A DNA stretch of 64,000 nucleotides from an uncultured Prevotella sp. (GTDB lineage: Bacteria > Bacteroidota > Bacteroidia > Bacteroidales > Bacteroidaceae). Shown in pieces: positions 38,673 to 49,642 of the stretch. Each line of letters begins with the position of its first letter. Positions within the stretch are counted from its first letter, which is position 1. Where the stretch lies: positions 21,871 to 85,870 of the forward strand of contig ONAJ01000005.1 in NCBI GenBank assembly GCA_900315775.1, written 5' to 3'. The position numbers and the translations under genes are program-made. Below the pieces are notes generated by a model. The model was not told the origin of the DNA, did not search any database, and worked only from the letters and a program-made list of their open reading frames with translations.

Positions 38673-38915
38673 TTAGTTAAGTTCCACACAGAGACTCACC
38701 TGATTCTTCTGAACCTCAACGAAACCACCCTTTATGGGGAGCTGTTTCTTCTCTGAGGCGGTAGCATACTCTACGATGCCGCTGTCAAGTGAGGAAATGA
38801 TTGGCGCGTGGTCGTTGAGAATCTCGAAACTGCCGGAAGAACCCGGTACAGTAACGCTAACGACTTCGCCGTCATATTCTATTCTCTCTGGAGACACTAT
38901 CTTTAATTTAAGCAT
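38673..38915 (-). CDS. atpC: ATP synthase epsilon subunit
   Basis: This is the F1 regulatory and stalk subunit (80 aa), reduced to the N-terminal beta-sandwich (MLKLKIVSPERIEYDGEVVSVTVPG ... FEILNDHAPIISSL). The C-terminal helical hairpin that inhibits ATPase in longer homologues is missing, so that control is probably absent. Such short forms are usual in Bacteroidota. The ATG at 38915 is preferred over the TTG three codons upstream. Confidence 0.92.
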   Translation of the reverse strand: MLKLKIVSPERIEYDGEVVSVTVPGSSGSFEILNDHAPIISSLDSGIVEYATASEKKQLPIKGGFVEVQKNQVSLCVELN

Positions 38916-38944
38916 AATTGTCAACTTTCAATTGTCAATTTCAA

Positions 38945-40477
<1,533 letters not shown>

Positions 40478-40523
40478 TTATAGTTTTTATAGTTTTAAGA
40501 TTAGTATAATCAAAATGTTGTCG

Positions 40524-40531
40524 CAAAGATA
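40524..40531 (-). promoter_or_regulatory. promoter of the ATP synthase operon
   Basis: On the minus strand the -7 box reads TATCTTTG, with TTG 19 bases upstream (40551-40553). It lies 52 bases before the atpD start codon. Confidence 0.65.
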
Positions 40532-40587
40532 GTAACTTTTTTCTTTCCGACAAACTTTTTCCTCATAAAATTGGTTATTTTTCTTCT

Positions 40588-41928
40588 TTACGCCACAATT
40601 AGCGCCATTCCGAGCACCCACGCAACAAGCGATACCCAGCCCACATTTTTAAAGAACCACGCTATGGAGATGCGCTCCATCTTCATGATTACTATACCGC
40701 TGACGCTGCTGAAAAGAAGAATGTTGCCGCCCATAGCTGTACTGTAGGAGACGAGTTTCCAGTAGATGTCGTTCTGGGGAGCGTCGGGATACAGCGAGAA
40801 GAAGCTCAGTGCCGACGCAAACGAGTCGAGCACCATACTGAGGAGTCCCGACAACGCCGCCATAACCCACACATTACCTATGTGAGCATCGCAAAGGTCT
40901 GCCAGCCACGCCACAGCTCCCGTCTCTATCGTAACACCTATGGCAAGCATTATTCCCATAACGAAGAGTATGCGTTGAATGACGGCATACTGCATTGTCC
41001 TCGGGGTGCGACGATGTATCATCTTATCTACATCGACAAGCTTTCTGTTCATCACCTCGTTGACAATCCACAATACCGACAGTACGCACAGCGCTCCGAG
41101 GAACGGACTAAGCTGGGTAATGTCGTGGAACGTAGGTATGAACCACAGTCCGCCGATGCCTACGAAGAGCATCACGAGTCGTTGCCATTTCTTCAGATTA
41201 GTATCGTCGCCGCGATAAGGCATCGTGCTCCACTGGGAGTCTATATTTTCGGGCAACTGACGCGACAGCCACCATGTGGGCAACAGCCACGAAAGCATAC
41301 AAGGTAGCGCCAGCGACATCGAGAAATTCGTTGCCGTAACGTGTCCGTTAGTCCAAAGTACCAGTCCTATAGGGTCACCAATAACGGTAAGTGCACCGCC
41401 ACAGGCTACGGCTATGACTATAGCTGCTCCGTATATCTGTCGGTGTTTTCGTCCTGGCACTATGCTGTTCATCATCACCGCCATCATCATCGCCGTAGTG
41501 ATGTTGTCCAGATTGGCAGAGAGCACGAAAGTAACTACTGATATTATCCACAGCAGCCGTTTGCTGCGACGCGTGCGCATCATCTGTTTAAGGAAGTCGA
41601 AACAGCCGTTGTTCTCAAGTATCTCCACTATTGTCATCGTAGCCAACAGGAACAGGGCTATCTCGGCACCGTGTCCCACGTACTTCAGGTATATGTTCTG
41701 GGCTATGTACTGCTTTACCGCCAGACTTGTGGCGCTGGCGCCGCTGAGCCAGTCGAAATACTCGCGGGAGTGCATCATCATTACGAAGTCTGCTCCGTAG
41801 CATATATACAGCACCCATCCTACCGTTCCCGCAAAGACGGCAACGGCGGCTTTGTTTATCTTCGTCAGCTCTGATGTGGCTATCAGAACATAACCTAAAA
41901 GCAATATGGTAACAATTACAAGTGTCAT
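40588..41928 (-). CDS. nhaD: NhaD-type sodium/proton antiporter
   Basis: This is an inner-membrane ion transporter-superfamily protein of 446 aa with about 11-12 helices. NhaD-like landmarks include SANLDNITTAMMMAVMMNSIV, the GALTVIGDPIGLVLWTNG segment and the C-terminal MVLDSFASALSFFSLYP. It would expel Na+ or Li+ in exchange for protons. It follows the atp promoter in the opposite order (transcribed separately). Its own TATCTTTG box sits 9 bases before the ATG. Confidence 0.9.
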   Translation of the reverse strand: MTLVIVTILLLGYVLIATSELTKINKAAVAVFAGTVGWVLYICYGADFVMMMHSREYFDWLSGASATSLAVKQYIAQNIYLKYVGHGAEIALFLLATMTIVEILENNGCFDFLKQMMRTRRSKRLLWIISVVTFVLSANLDNITTAMMMAVMMNSIVPGRKHRQIYGAAIVIAVACGGALTVIGDPIGLVLWTNGHVTATNFSMSLALPCMLSWLLPTWWLSRQLPENIDSQWSTMPYRGDDTNLKKWQRLVMLFVGIGGLWFIPTFHDITQLSPFLGALCVLSVLWIVNEVMNRKLVDVDKMIHRRTPRTMQYAVIQRILFVMGIMLAIGVTIETGAVAWLADLCDAHIGNVWVMAALSGLLSMVLDSFASALSFFSLYPDAPQNDIYWKLVSYSTAMGGNILLFSSVSGIVIMKMERISIAWFFKNVGWVSLVAWVLGMALIVA

Positions 41929-41937
41929 TTCAAGCTA

Positions 41938-41945
41938 CAAAGATA
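41938..41945 (-). promoter_or_regulatory. -7 box of nhaD, near-leaderless
   Basis: On the minus strand the box reads TATCTTTG, with 9 bases to the nhaD ATG. The glycosyltransferase stop is directly next to it at 41946. Confidence 0.5.
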
Positions 41946-42980
41946 CTAACTTTTGACTTTCTCCCAAACGTTTTTACATTTTTTTAGTGTGAAATACATC
42001 TCTTCCTGGAGTCTGAAGAGCACCCAAGGGCGCAAAGGCGCGTATCCGAACTTACGGGTGGTGTGCCTGTCGAGCCTGTCTGTCTCCACCTCGCGCCAAG
42101 CTGTTTTTATCTCTTCCAAACCAAAGCGGAGGTCGTCCCCGGAAAGCTCTCCACGATGGGTGTAATAGAAGAAGTATGAGTCTATGGTCTTTAGCCAAAT
42201 GACATTTTCCAGACTATCTATAACTTCCTTATCGCCAGTCATTTGCACTACGTCGTTCTTTAAATTCTTCAAGGCTCTCATCACCAGAAAACGTCGTGCT
42301 CCCACAGCATGAGTCATCGATGAAGAGTGTTGCAAATAGAAGTACTTTCCGCTACAGAAACGCACCTCTCGGGAGAAGAAGAAATGTATGCGTGTGGTAT
42401 TGTCGTCGCTATACAACATCGACGTTTCGTCGTAGGGATAACGACGGTGCAACTCCGTACGAATCATATATACTCCGTGAATACCGTCCCACTCAAGACT
42501 CTTGCGAAAAGCCTCCTTTCCTGATAGCACGGAAGGTCCTGTAAGTTTGAAGCGTTCCTCATTCTTCGTAGCCTCATCAACAAGGATAAGGTCGAACAGC
42601 ACGCTGTCGGTATCAGCATTAGCCTCAAAGACCTCCACCGCCGACGCAAGGGCATCGTCAGACATCCAGTCGTCGCAGTCCAGCATACAGACATATTCTC
42701 CGCGTGCCTTCTCCAGTCCACGATTGCGTGCATGGGCCTGTCCCTTGTTTTCGTCGAGGTGCATCACCACTACCCTCTCGTCCTTCTCTGCATATTCTCG
42801 CAGAATCCCAAGACTACCATCGGTGGAAGCATCGTCGATACATATCACCTCTATGTCACGTAGCGTCTGGCGCAGTAGCGAGTCCAGGCACTTCCTAAGG
42901 AAGCGTTCTCCGTTATATACAGCAACGAGCACCGACACCTTTACTTGTCTTTCCTGAACCTCGACGTTAGTTTGTTCCAT
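41946..42980 (-). CDS. family 2 glycosyltransferase
   Basis: This is a 344-aa GT-A-fold glycosyltransferase that transfers a sugar from a nucleotide donor to a glycan acceptor at the cytoplasmic side of the membrane. It shows VSVLVAVYNGERFLRKCLDSLLRQ, IDDASTDGS, ARNRGLEKARGEYVCMLDCDDW (the acidic DxD-like motif) and a C-terminal helical region. It overlaps the flippase gene by 40 bases, so the two are translated as a unit. Sugar specificity is unknown. Confidence 0.9.
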   Translation of the reverse strand: MEQTNVEVQERQVKVSVLVAVYNGERFLRKCLDSLLRQTLRDIEVICIDDASTDGSLGILREYAEKDERVVVMHLDENKGQAHARNRGLEKARGEYVCMLDCDDWMSDDALASAVEVFEANADTDSVLFDLILVDEATKNEERFKLTGPSVLSGKEAFRKSLEWDGIHGVYMIRTELHRRYPYDETSMLYSDDNTTRIHFFFSREVRFCSGKYFYLQHSSSMTHAVGARRFLVMRALKNLKNDVVQMTGDKEVIDSLENVIWLKTIDSYFFYYTHRGELSGDDLRFGLEEIKTAWREVETDRLDRHTTRKFGYAPLRPWVLFRLQEEMYFTLKKCKNVWEKVKS

Positions 42981-44431
42981 AACGATGTCTTTTGTTTTAG
43001 AATGATAAACGAGAATGCCATACTGGTTATCATGAGGAGTATTCCCGACATCCAGTATGCTACGCCCTGCAGACTTAGTGTCATCAGGTACGCCATTATT
43101 CCTATTGGTATCTGTGCGACGGAATAGCTTACCACCTCACGCGAAATAACGTAACCGTAGCGAATGTAGTTAAAGACGAAGATAATGATAGCCTCCACAA
43201 TTCCTATTCCCACAATAGCGATACCTGTACCAATGAGTCCCCAGGCGTTGAAACACAATATCACGGCAGGGACTATCATTACAGCGTAAGTAGCCTCGAG
43301 CAACATATAAGCGAAGGAGTCGCCCTTGGAGATGGTAAGATAGGAAACGGGCAGTTTTATAGCACGAAAATAGAGCGCCAGCATCATAAGCTGTATCAGT
43401 CCTACTACCGGCAGGAACTTGTCGCTGAAAAGCAACGGTATTATTATCGGAAGAAAAATAATTATCGCCACGAGCATCGGCGACACTATGAGCAGCGACA
43501 CCTCTATCTGGCGGTTTATGGTGAGGTTACACGCCTCTCTGTCTTTATTCACTGCCGACAGTCGGGGGAAGAAATCGGTCTCCATAGCCGTGAATATCAT
43601 TCCTCCGTAGATTATCGTCATCATGTAGCCGCTATTGTAGAAACCCACCATATCAAGACCCGCCACATTATTTATATATGAGCGGATGATGAAGTCGGCA
43701 CCGCTACCGAATATTCCTGCTACCACGAAGGCTATTCCGAGCCACACTATTCCCAGACCTTCACGAAGCACGCTGCTACGGAACGAGAAACTCAGCGGGA
43801 AGTGACGATAGGAATAGCTCACCGTTGCCACCATCTGCGCAAACGTCGTCAATACTAAGGTGGGCACAATACCCTTCATGCCGAAGAAGAAGTATATTGG
43901 TACTGCGATGAACAGCGACGAGAGCATCGTGTACATCGTTATTACGGCTATGTTACGCAACTTCCCCGTACTCTTCAGTATAGCCATTTCCACACCGGTT
44001 ATCGCCATCATGGCAACAACGGGCGAAAGGAAGATATAATGAAGGGTGTGGTTTCCCCAGCTGAAGGTCTGACTGCTGAGCAGCGGACCCGCCACCATCA
44101 ACAGGAACATTCCGAGAAGGGCTGTCAACAGTCCCCAGGAACGCACAATAAGCATCAACCGCTGAAGCTCTTCCTCGTCGCCTTTCTCGTAGGCTTCGGA
44201 GAGGTTCTTTATGGCACTTACGGAGATTCCGAAACTGGTGGAGTCGGAAACAAACTTTATCGATGAGTTGAAAAGGGAGATAAGTCCCATACCGTCAGGA
44301 CCAAGGAGTACGGCAACAAGTTTGTTGCGCAGCAAGGAAATAGCAATACCCATTCCCTGTATGCCACCAAAGAGTCCCATGTATTTCAGGACATGTTCGT
44401 AACTTCCGCGCTTTTTCTTGTTTTGTTCCAT
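42941..44431 (-). CDS. Wzx-like O-antigen/polysaccharide flippase
   Basis: This is a 496-aa inner-membrane protein with about 12-14 helices and the MOP-exporter N-terminus (KLVAVLLGPDGMGLISLFNSS). It should move lipid-linked oligosaccharide units to the periplasm for surface glycan assembly. A TACCTTTG box (minus strand, 44469-44476) is its likely promoter. The divergent glycosyltransferase operon on the other side suggests one glycan locus. A polymerase (Wzy) was not found in the window. Confidence 0.88.
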   Translation of the reverse strand: MEQNKKKRGSYEHVLKYMGLFGGIQGMGIAISLLRNKLVAVLLGPDGMGLISLFNSSIKFVSDSTSFGISVSAIKNLSEAYEKGDEEELQRLMLIVRSWGLLTALLGMFLLMVAGPLLSSQTFSWGNHTLHYIFLSPVVAMMAITGVEMAILKSTGKLRNIAVITMYTMLSSLFIAVPIYFFFGMKGIVPTLVLTTFAQMVATVSYSYRHFPLSFSFRSSVLREGLGIVWLGIAFVVAGIFGSGADFIIRSYINNVAGLDMVGFYNSGYMMTIIYGGMIFTAMETDFFPRLSAVNKDREACNLTINRQIEVSLLIVSPMLVAIIIFLPIIIPLLFSDKFLPVVGLIQLMMLALYFRAIKLPVSYLTISKGDSFAYMLLEATYAVMIVPAVILCFNAWGLIGTGIAIVGIGIVEAIIIFVFNYIRYGYVISREVVSYSVAQIPIGIMAYLMTLSLQGVAYWMSGILLMITSMAFSFIILKQKTSLWNKLTSRFRKDK

Positions 44432-44540
44432 GATTGATTGTTGACGTCACCTTGTGACTTTCAACCTGCAAAGGTAAACATTTTTCACGAAGCAAAGAAC
44501 AAAAAAGAAGATATCTTTTGGTTTTACATTATTATTTTTG

Positions 44541-44548
44541 TACTTTTG
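44541..44548 (+). promoter_or_regulatory. -7 box of the three-glycosyltransferase operon, near-leaderless
   Basis: The box reads TACTTTTG, with 9 bases to the ATG at 44558. It supports that start over the in-frame option at 44438. Confidence 0.5.
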
Positions 44549-44557
44549 TCCCAAATT

Positions 44558-45442
44558 ATGAAACTCACTATTATCATACCTGTCTATAAAACGGAGAAAA
44601 CACTCGACCGCTGCGTTGAGAGTATTCTCTCGCAGGATTATAGTGATTACGAAATAATCCTCGTCGATGACGGCTCGCCCGACCTGTGTCCTGAGAAGTG
44701 CGACGCGTGGGCAGAACACGATAGCCGCATCCGGGTTATCCACAAGAAGAACGGCGGACTCAGCGAGGCACGTAATGCCGGCATCAATGTGGCACAGGGC
44801 GACTTCCTCACCTTTGTCGATAGCGACGACATGATAGCGCCAAACACTCTCGCCGCACTGATGAACAAGATAGCGCACGACGAGAGAATACAAATCCTGG
44901 AATATCCCGTTTCCATCAAGGGGAAGAATATGTTTATTCCGCACAACCTGCATTACGACAACATACAGAAGTACTGGACGGAGTGCGAGGGCTATCGTCA
45001 CACCTACGTGTGGAACAAGATTTTCAGGCGCCCTCTCTTCGACGACATCCGCTTCCCTGTAGGCAAAGTCTTCGAGGATGCGTGGATCTACCCCCTACTC
45101 CTTCAGAAAGCGCAGTCGGTAACGACAACGTCCGAGGGCTGCTATGTCTATACCGACAATCCGCAAGGCATAACGGCGAAGGCTGGTGCCGACGACCTCA
45201 TCATGCTTCTCGAGTCGAACATAGACCGAGGGATGACCGTTGACGACGCGTACTATCTTTATATCCTGAACATCCAGCTTGACGTTTACCGCCTGTCGGG
45301 AAAGATTCTTCTTCAGGAGCGCAAGGACATATCAATATCCAACATCCGTTCGCTCTCTGACAAAATAAAAGTTATAACCTTAAAACTCTTTGGAATAAAA
45401 GGACTATGCAGAATTCACAAAGCACTAAGACACCTCTTGTAA
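44558..45442 (+). CDS. family 2 glycosyltransferase
   Basis: This is a 294-aa GT-A-fold enzyme beginning MKLTIIIPVYKTEKTLDRCV, with LVDDGSPD, GGLSEARNAGI and FVDSDDMI (the DxD motif). The remainder is helical, without membrane segments. It is first of three overlapping glycosyltransferase genes; the next starts 37 bases before its stop. The start is fixed by the promoter box directly upstream. Donor and acceptor are unknown. Confidence 0.9.
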   Translation: MKLTIIIPVYKTEKTLDRCVESILSQDYSDYEIILVDDGSPDLCPEKCDAWAEHDSRIRVIHKKNGGLSEARNAGINVAQGDFLTFVDSDDMIAPNTLAALMNKIAHDERIQILEYPVSIKGKNMFIPHNLHYDNIQKYWTECEGYRHTYVWNKIFRRPLFDDIRFPVGKVFEDAWIYPLLLQKAQSVTTTSEGCYVYTDNPQGITAKAGADDLIMLLESNIDRGMTVDDAYYLYILNIQLDVYRLSGKILLQERKDISISNIRSLSDKIKVITLKLFGIKGLCRIHKALRHLL

Positions 45443-46386
45443 GTTTTATCGTCACCTATCACAACGAGGAAATCGATATGTTGAAAGAATGTCTTGAAAG
45501 CATTCTGACCCTTAGTACTCCCAACGAGGAACGTGAGGTTATTGTTATTGATGATGGTTCTGATAAGAGTCCTCTTGATGCGCTGTTAAGTTACGGCGAC
45601 AACGTAATTTACCTACGAAAGAACAATGAGGGTATCAGCACAGCCCGCAATCTGGGACTACGCACCGCCACAGGCACATTCGTTCAGTTTATAGACGGGG
45701 ACGACACACTCATTTCTTCCACTTACGAGCACTGTCTCGATATAGCGATACACGGTAATGCCGATGTTGTAGCATTCGACTTCACACGCCGGAAGGAGAC
45801 CGACCTGAACTTCAAAGACTCCGAACCACAGAGCGGGTGTAACCTGATGCGGCAAAGCAACATTCAGGGAGCCTCGTGGCTCTATCTCTTCCGCCGCTCC
45901 ATCTTAGGCAATCTCACCTTTACTCCCGGCATCAGCTATGGTGAGGACGAAGAGTTTACACCTCAACTGCTGCTTAGGGCTGAAAAAGTAGTGTGTACCT
46001 CAGCGAAGGCATATTTTTACAGGCAACATGAAAATTCCGCCATTACAGACAAGTCGCAAAAGGGTATCACCAAACGACTTGACGACAATCTCATTGTCAT
46101 CAAGAGTCTGAAGCAGAAGGCTGACACCTTACCCGTTGCAGAACGCTCTGCCCTTATGCGCCGTGTTGCTCAACTTGCTATGGACCATATATATAATGTA
46201 ATAACGCTAAGTCGTTCCGACAGCAGGTTGAAAGAATGCCTGAAAGAACTCCAGCGTTGTGGACTCTTCCCTCTGCCCCGTCGTAACTACACCCTAAAGT
46301 ACAATCTGTTCCGTCGCATGACGAACAGTCCTGTAGGCAGAAAGGCGCTGCTGCATACACTTCCTTACCTAAAACGCGAAAGATGA
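45406..46386 (+). CDS. family 2 glycosyltransferase
   Basis: This is a 326-aa GT-A-fold enzyme with VSFIVTYHNEEIDMLKECL, VIDDGSDKS, NEGISTARNLGL and FIDGDDTL (DxD). Later FTPGISYGEDEEFTPQLLL matches the C-terminal acidic region common in polysaccharide GT2s. It overlaps both neighbours (37 bases upstream, ATGA downstream), so the three are translationally coupled. Confidence 0.9.
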   Translation: MQNSQSTKTPLVSFIVTYHNEEIDMLKECLESILTLSTPNEEREVIVIDDGSDKSPLDALLSYGDNVIYLRKNNEGISTARNLGLRTATGTFVQFIDGDDTLISSTYEHCLDIAIHGNADVVAFDFTRRKETDLNFKDSEPQSGCNLMRQSNIQGASWLYLFRRSILGNLTFTPGISYGEDEEFTPQLLLRAEKVVCTSAKAYFYRQHENSAITDKSQKGITKRLDDNLIVIKSLKQKADTLPVAERSALMRRVAQLAMDHIYNVITLSRSDSRLKECLKELQRCGLFPLPRRNYTLKYNLFRRMTNSPVGRKALLHTLPYLKRER

Positions 46387-47492
46387 AAGTACTTCTAATA
46401 GGCGAATACAGCACCCTCCATACTAACCTCGCTCTTGGTCTGAGGACCTTAGGTCACAAGGTTACAGTAGTGTCTAACGGTAATGTATGGCGCAACTACC
46501 CGCGTGACATCGACCTTCGCAGAGAAGGCACCGGAAAATGGGCCGCCGTAAAATATGTGGCAAAGCTGCTCACCATACTGCCCCGACTCAGGGGCTACGA
46601 CGTCGTACAGCTTATAAACCCCGACTTCCTGGAACTTAAGGCGGAACGCGAATTTGCCATCTTCCGCTACCTTCGTCGCAACAACAGGAGCATCTTCGTC
46701 GGTGCCTACGGGTGCGACTGGTACTGGGTTCACTCGGGAATAACGATGAAACTGTTCCGATATGGCGACTTCTATATCGGCGACAAGATGCGCGACGACA
46801 TCTTCACCCGTCGCTATATCAACGAGTTTATAGGCACAGCAAAGGGTGAGCTCTCACAATATATCGACTCCAACTGCGACGGAATACCTACGTGTCTCTA
46901 TGAATATCAGAAGTGCTACGAACAGTTCTTCCCCCACAAGACTCGTTTTATTCCTCTCCCCATACAAATTCCCGAGGGCGACTTCTCCACAGAACTTAAA
47001 GAGCCGGGAAAGGTACGTTTCTTCATCGGTATGGACAGCGAACGCGACGTTTACAAAGGTACCGACGTAATGAACGAGGCTCTAAAGGTTGTAGAGCGGA
47101 AATACCCCGACCGCTGTGTGGTGGTACGTACCAGCCGCGTGCCTTTTGCTCAGTACAAGACTATGATGGACGGCTGCGACTGCATCTTGGACCAGCTGTA
47201 CTCTTACACCCCTGCCGTCAACGCCCTGCAAGCTATGGCCAAGGGTATCGTGTGCATCGGTGGCGGCGAGCCCGAGAACTACGAGATTATCAACGAAACG
47301 GAACTGCGACCCATAATAAATGTTCTTCCCTCGAAGGAGGATGTCGCTAAGGAACTGGAAAAGATCATTCTTCACCCCGAACAGCTCAAGGAACTGAAAC
47401 GCCAGAGCATAGAGTATGTGCGTCGTCATCACGACAACGTCAAGGTGGCTCAGCAGTACGTTGACTTCTGGACGGAGTTTATGAAAAAATAA
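46383..47492 (+). CDS. glycosyltransferase, GT-B-like
   Basis: This is a 369-aa protein beginning MKVLLIGEYSTLHTNLALGL, typical of the N-terminal Rossmann half of GT-B enzymes. The C-terminal half has KVRFFIGMDSERDVYKGTDV and a donor-site-like stretch YTPAVNALQAMAKGIVCIGGGEPE. It lacks the exact EPFG motif of standard family 4 enzymes, so the family number is uncertain. It completes the plus-strand glycan operon. Confidence 0.8.
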   Translation: MKVLLIGEYSTLHTNLALGLRTLGHKVTVVSNGNVWRNYPRDIDLRREGTGKWAAVKYVAKLLTILPRLRGYDVVQLINPDFLELKAEREFAIFRYLRRNNRSIFVGAYGCDWYWVHSGITMKLFRYGDFYIGDKMRDDIFTRRYINEFIGTAKGELSQYIDSNCDGIPTCLYEYQKCYEQFFPHKTRFIPLPIQIPEGDFSTELKEPGKVRFFIGMDSERDVYKGTDVMNEALKVVERKYPDRCVVVRTSRVPFAQYKTMMDGCDCILDQLYSYTPAVNALQAMAKGIVCIGGGEPENYEIINETELRPIINVLPSKEDVAKELEKIILHPEQLKELKRQSIEYVRRHHDNVKVAQQYVDFWTEFMKK

Positions 47493-47501
47493 GAGAGAAT
47501 C

Positions 47502-48173
47502 TTAATAGACTCTCTCTCCGAATATCTTACTTCCCACACGAACCATAGTGCTGTTACACTCGCAGGCTATCGGGTAGTCGTGACTCATTCCCCAGCTGCG
47601 TTCACAGAAACTGTCGTCGTCAGCGAAATAGTCGCGCTTCACCTCGTCGAAGAAGTCCGACGCCGTCATCATCTCCCGCCGTATCTGTTCCGCGTCGTCG
47701 GTGTATGACGCCATCATCATCAGTCCGCAGATGCGCACATTCTCCAGCGTCTTCCACTCTCCTGCCGCAAGCAACTCACGACAGTCGTCAACACTCAGTC
47801 CGTACTTCGTCTCCTCCTCGGCAATGTGCAACTCCAACAATACTTTTATCGTCCTGTTGTTACGCTGCGCCTGACGGTTTATCTCGCTGAGGAGCTTCAT
47901 GGAATCTACCGCCTCCACCATAGATATATAAGGTGCTATGTACTTCACCTTATTTGTCTGCAGATGCCCTATGAAGTGCCACTCTATGTCCTTCGGGAGC
48001 TCCTCTACTTTCCTTCGCAGCTCCTGCTCATGACTCTCGCCGAAAATCCGCTGCCCCTCCTCGTATGCCGCACGGATATACTCCGAGGGGTGGAACTTAC
48101 TCACCGCCACAAGTCTTACGCCCTGCGGCAGGTCGTCGAGCACTTCGTGTAGATTCTTTTTTACGTCGTACAT
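47502..48173 (-). CDS. yggS: YggS-family PLP homeostasis protein
   Basis: This is a 223-aa PLP-binding TIM-barrel protein with no known catalytic activity that buffers pyridoxal phosphate. The PLP lysine is in LVAVSKFHPSE, followed by IFGESHEQEL, IEWHFIGHLQTNKVK and the C-terminal MSHDYPIACECNSTMVRVGSKIFG. It starts one base after the stop of the DUF4494 gene, so they share a transcript. Confidence 0.93.
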   Translation of the reverse strand: MYDVKKNLHEVLDDLPQGVRLVAVSKFHPSEYIRAAYEEGQRIFGESHEQELRRKVEELPKDIEWHFIGHLQTNKVKYIAPYISMVEAVDSMKLLSEINRQAQRNNRTIKVLLELHIAEEETKYGLSVDDCRELLAAGEWKTLENVRICGLMMMASYTDDAEQIRREMMTASDFFDEVKRDYFADDDSFCERSWGMSHDYPIACECNSTMVRVGSKIFGERVY

Positions 48174-48174
48174 C

Positions 48175-48654
48175 TTACTCCTCGTATTCTGGTTTGCTGT
48201 CCTTTGCTGGTGCGTTAGCCTCGAAGACGTCCATGATAGCTGTCTCTGTAATACTTGCTATTACATAGTCTATCATCGTTCCGCCCATCACCTCTTTTAT
48301 GTTTGCTACTGCCTGCTGAAAGTTGGCGGCGTGCACCAGGTAAAAGACGTTGGAACGCTTCTCCTTCTCGGTCTTCTCGTCAATGGTTATAAACTGTAGC
48401 TTTGCCTTGTACCAGCGGTCTGCACTTGCGTCTTCACTGAAGAATATCTCCTTGTACGTTGCCTTCCTAATGTCAACGACGTCGAAGGCTCCGCTGATGT
48501 ACGACGACATCTCCTCGCATATACGTTTCTCTGCCTCGGTAAAACTCAGCGCGTCAACGACATACAATTCTTTAACCCTTTTAGGCATACCGTCTTCCAT
48601 AGTCTTCTCGTAGCCTATCTTGGTTTCAAACCACTCTGTTACTCTACTTCTCAT
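48175..48654 (-). CDS. DUF4494 family protein
   Basis: This is a 159-aa soluble alpha/beta protein (VTEWFETKIGYEKTMEDG ... VKELYVVDALSFTEAE ... YWVHAANFQQA-like FYLVHAANFQQAVANIKE). I recognise it as DUF4494, a Bacteroidota family of unknown function often found with yggS. No signal or membrane segment is seen. A TACTTTTG box on the minus strand at 48690-48697 is the likely promoter, back to back with that of the HD gene. Confidence 0.82.
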   Translation of the reverse strand: MRSRVTEWFETKIGYEKTMEDGMPKRVKELYVVDALSFTEAEKRICEEMSSYISGAFDVVDIRKATYKEIFFSEDASADRWYKAKLQFITIDEKTEKEKRSNVFYLVHAANFQQAVANIKEVMGGTMIDYVIASITETAIMDVFEANAPAKDSKPEYEE

Positions 48655-48740
48655 ATATACTATTTATTTAATCTTTCAAAAAATCCTTGCAAAAGTAAAC
48701 ATAATATCGTACATTTGCAAATAATTTTCAAACGAATTGA

Positions 48741-49379
48741 ATGGAAAATAACGTTAGTCTTGACCTTATGGAATTTGTGGAGCGCGAGATTCTCCCGCAG
48801 TACTCCGCCTTCGACAGGGCTCACAACATGAGTCACGTGACGGGTGTGATACGTCGTAGCATAGCTATCGCCAGGAAGGCTGGCGCCGACCTCAATATGG
48901 CGTACATCATCGCGGCATATCACGACCTCGGACTTAGCGGTCCGCGTGCCATTCATCACATCACCAGCGGAAAGATTCTTGTCGCCGATGCTCGTTTGAA
49001 GAAGTGGTTCTCTGCCGACCAGCTGAAGATTATGAAGGAAGCCGTCGAGGACCATCGCGCTTCAGCAAGTCACGCCCCACGAAGCATCTACGGAAAAATC
49101 GTTGCTGAGGCTGACCGCGACCTCGACCCCGATACGGTGTTCCGTCGCACCATACAGTACGGACTCTCCAACTACCCCGAGAAGAGCGACGTAGAACAGT
49201 GGGAGAGATTTGTGGAACACATGCACAACAAATACTCGGAACACGGATATATCCGTCTGTGGATGCAGGGATCACCAAACGAGGAGAACCTGCGCAAAAT
49301 ACGTAACCTCATTCATAACGAGAAGGAGCTACGAAAAATCTTCAACACCATATACGAAGAAGAAAACGCCAGCAAGTAA
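48741..49379 (+). CDS. HD-domain phosphohydrolase
   Basis: This is a 212-aa protein with a metal-binding HD domain: first histidine in NMSHV (about H32), HD doublet in AAYHDLGLSG (about H61/D62), and a later IVAEADRDLD aspartate. HD proteins of this size hydrolyse nucleotides or phosphomonoesters; the substrate is unknown. Its promoter is TACATTTG at 48710-48717. It converges on a 51-aa membrane protein gene with the stops adjacent. Confidence 0.83.
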   Translation: MENNVSLDLMEFVEREILPQYSAFDRAHNMSHVTGVIRRSIAIARKAGADLNMAYIIAAYHDLGLSGPRAIHHITSGKILVADARLKKWFSADQLKIMKEAVEDHRASASHAPRSIYGKIVAEADRDLDPDTVFRRTIQYGLSNYPEKSDVEQWERFVEHMHNKYSEHGYIRLWMQGSPNEENLRKIRNLIHNEKELRKIFNTIYEEENASK

Positions 49380-49535
49380 CTACTTGGCGAAATATAGGAA
49401 ATAGATAGCCACAAGTGCTGCCGCAATGACGAACAACAGGATACTCTTCAGGAAGCATCCCGCTATCTTCTTCACTATCAGGAACGCCACTACCACAGCA
49501 ACTATAAGGAAAATATAATAATAGAATTGAGACAT
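49380..49535 (-). CDS. 51-aa membrane protein
   Basis: This short gene encodes 51 residues with two hydrophobic helices (about 6-21 and 31-49) separated by a basic turn, KKIAGCFLK. It begins with ATG at 49535 (MSQFYYYIFL) and stops one base after the HD gene on the opposite strand. Small two-span proteins of this kind are common in Bacteroidota; no function is known. The absence of any stop across a hydrophobic, well-formed frame is the main evidence. Confidence 0.6.
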   Translation of the reverse strand: MSQFYYYIFLIVAVVVAFLIVKKIAGCFLKSILLFVIAAALVAIYFLYFAK

Positions 49536-49596
49536 CTTTTTTATTTACTATTTGACTATTTACTATCTACTATTTATTTACTATTTAACTATTCTC

Positions 49597-49637
49597 GCAC
49601 CCACGCACCCACGCACCCACGCACCCACGCACCCACG
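49597..49637. repeat. five tandem 8-base repeats
   Basis: The unit GCACCCAC occurs five times without change, just before the stop of the pseudouridine synthase gene. Directly before it is an AT-rich tract with repeated TTACTATTT. It is a simple sequence array and not a CRISPR. Confidence 0.9.
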
Positions 49638-49642
49638 AAAAA

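Noticed and set aside
49597-49637. Repeat array that could be mistaken for a small CRISPR
   Set aside because: Units are 8 bases with no spacers and no cas genes are nearby; it is a simple tandem repeat.
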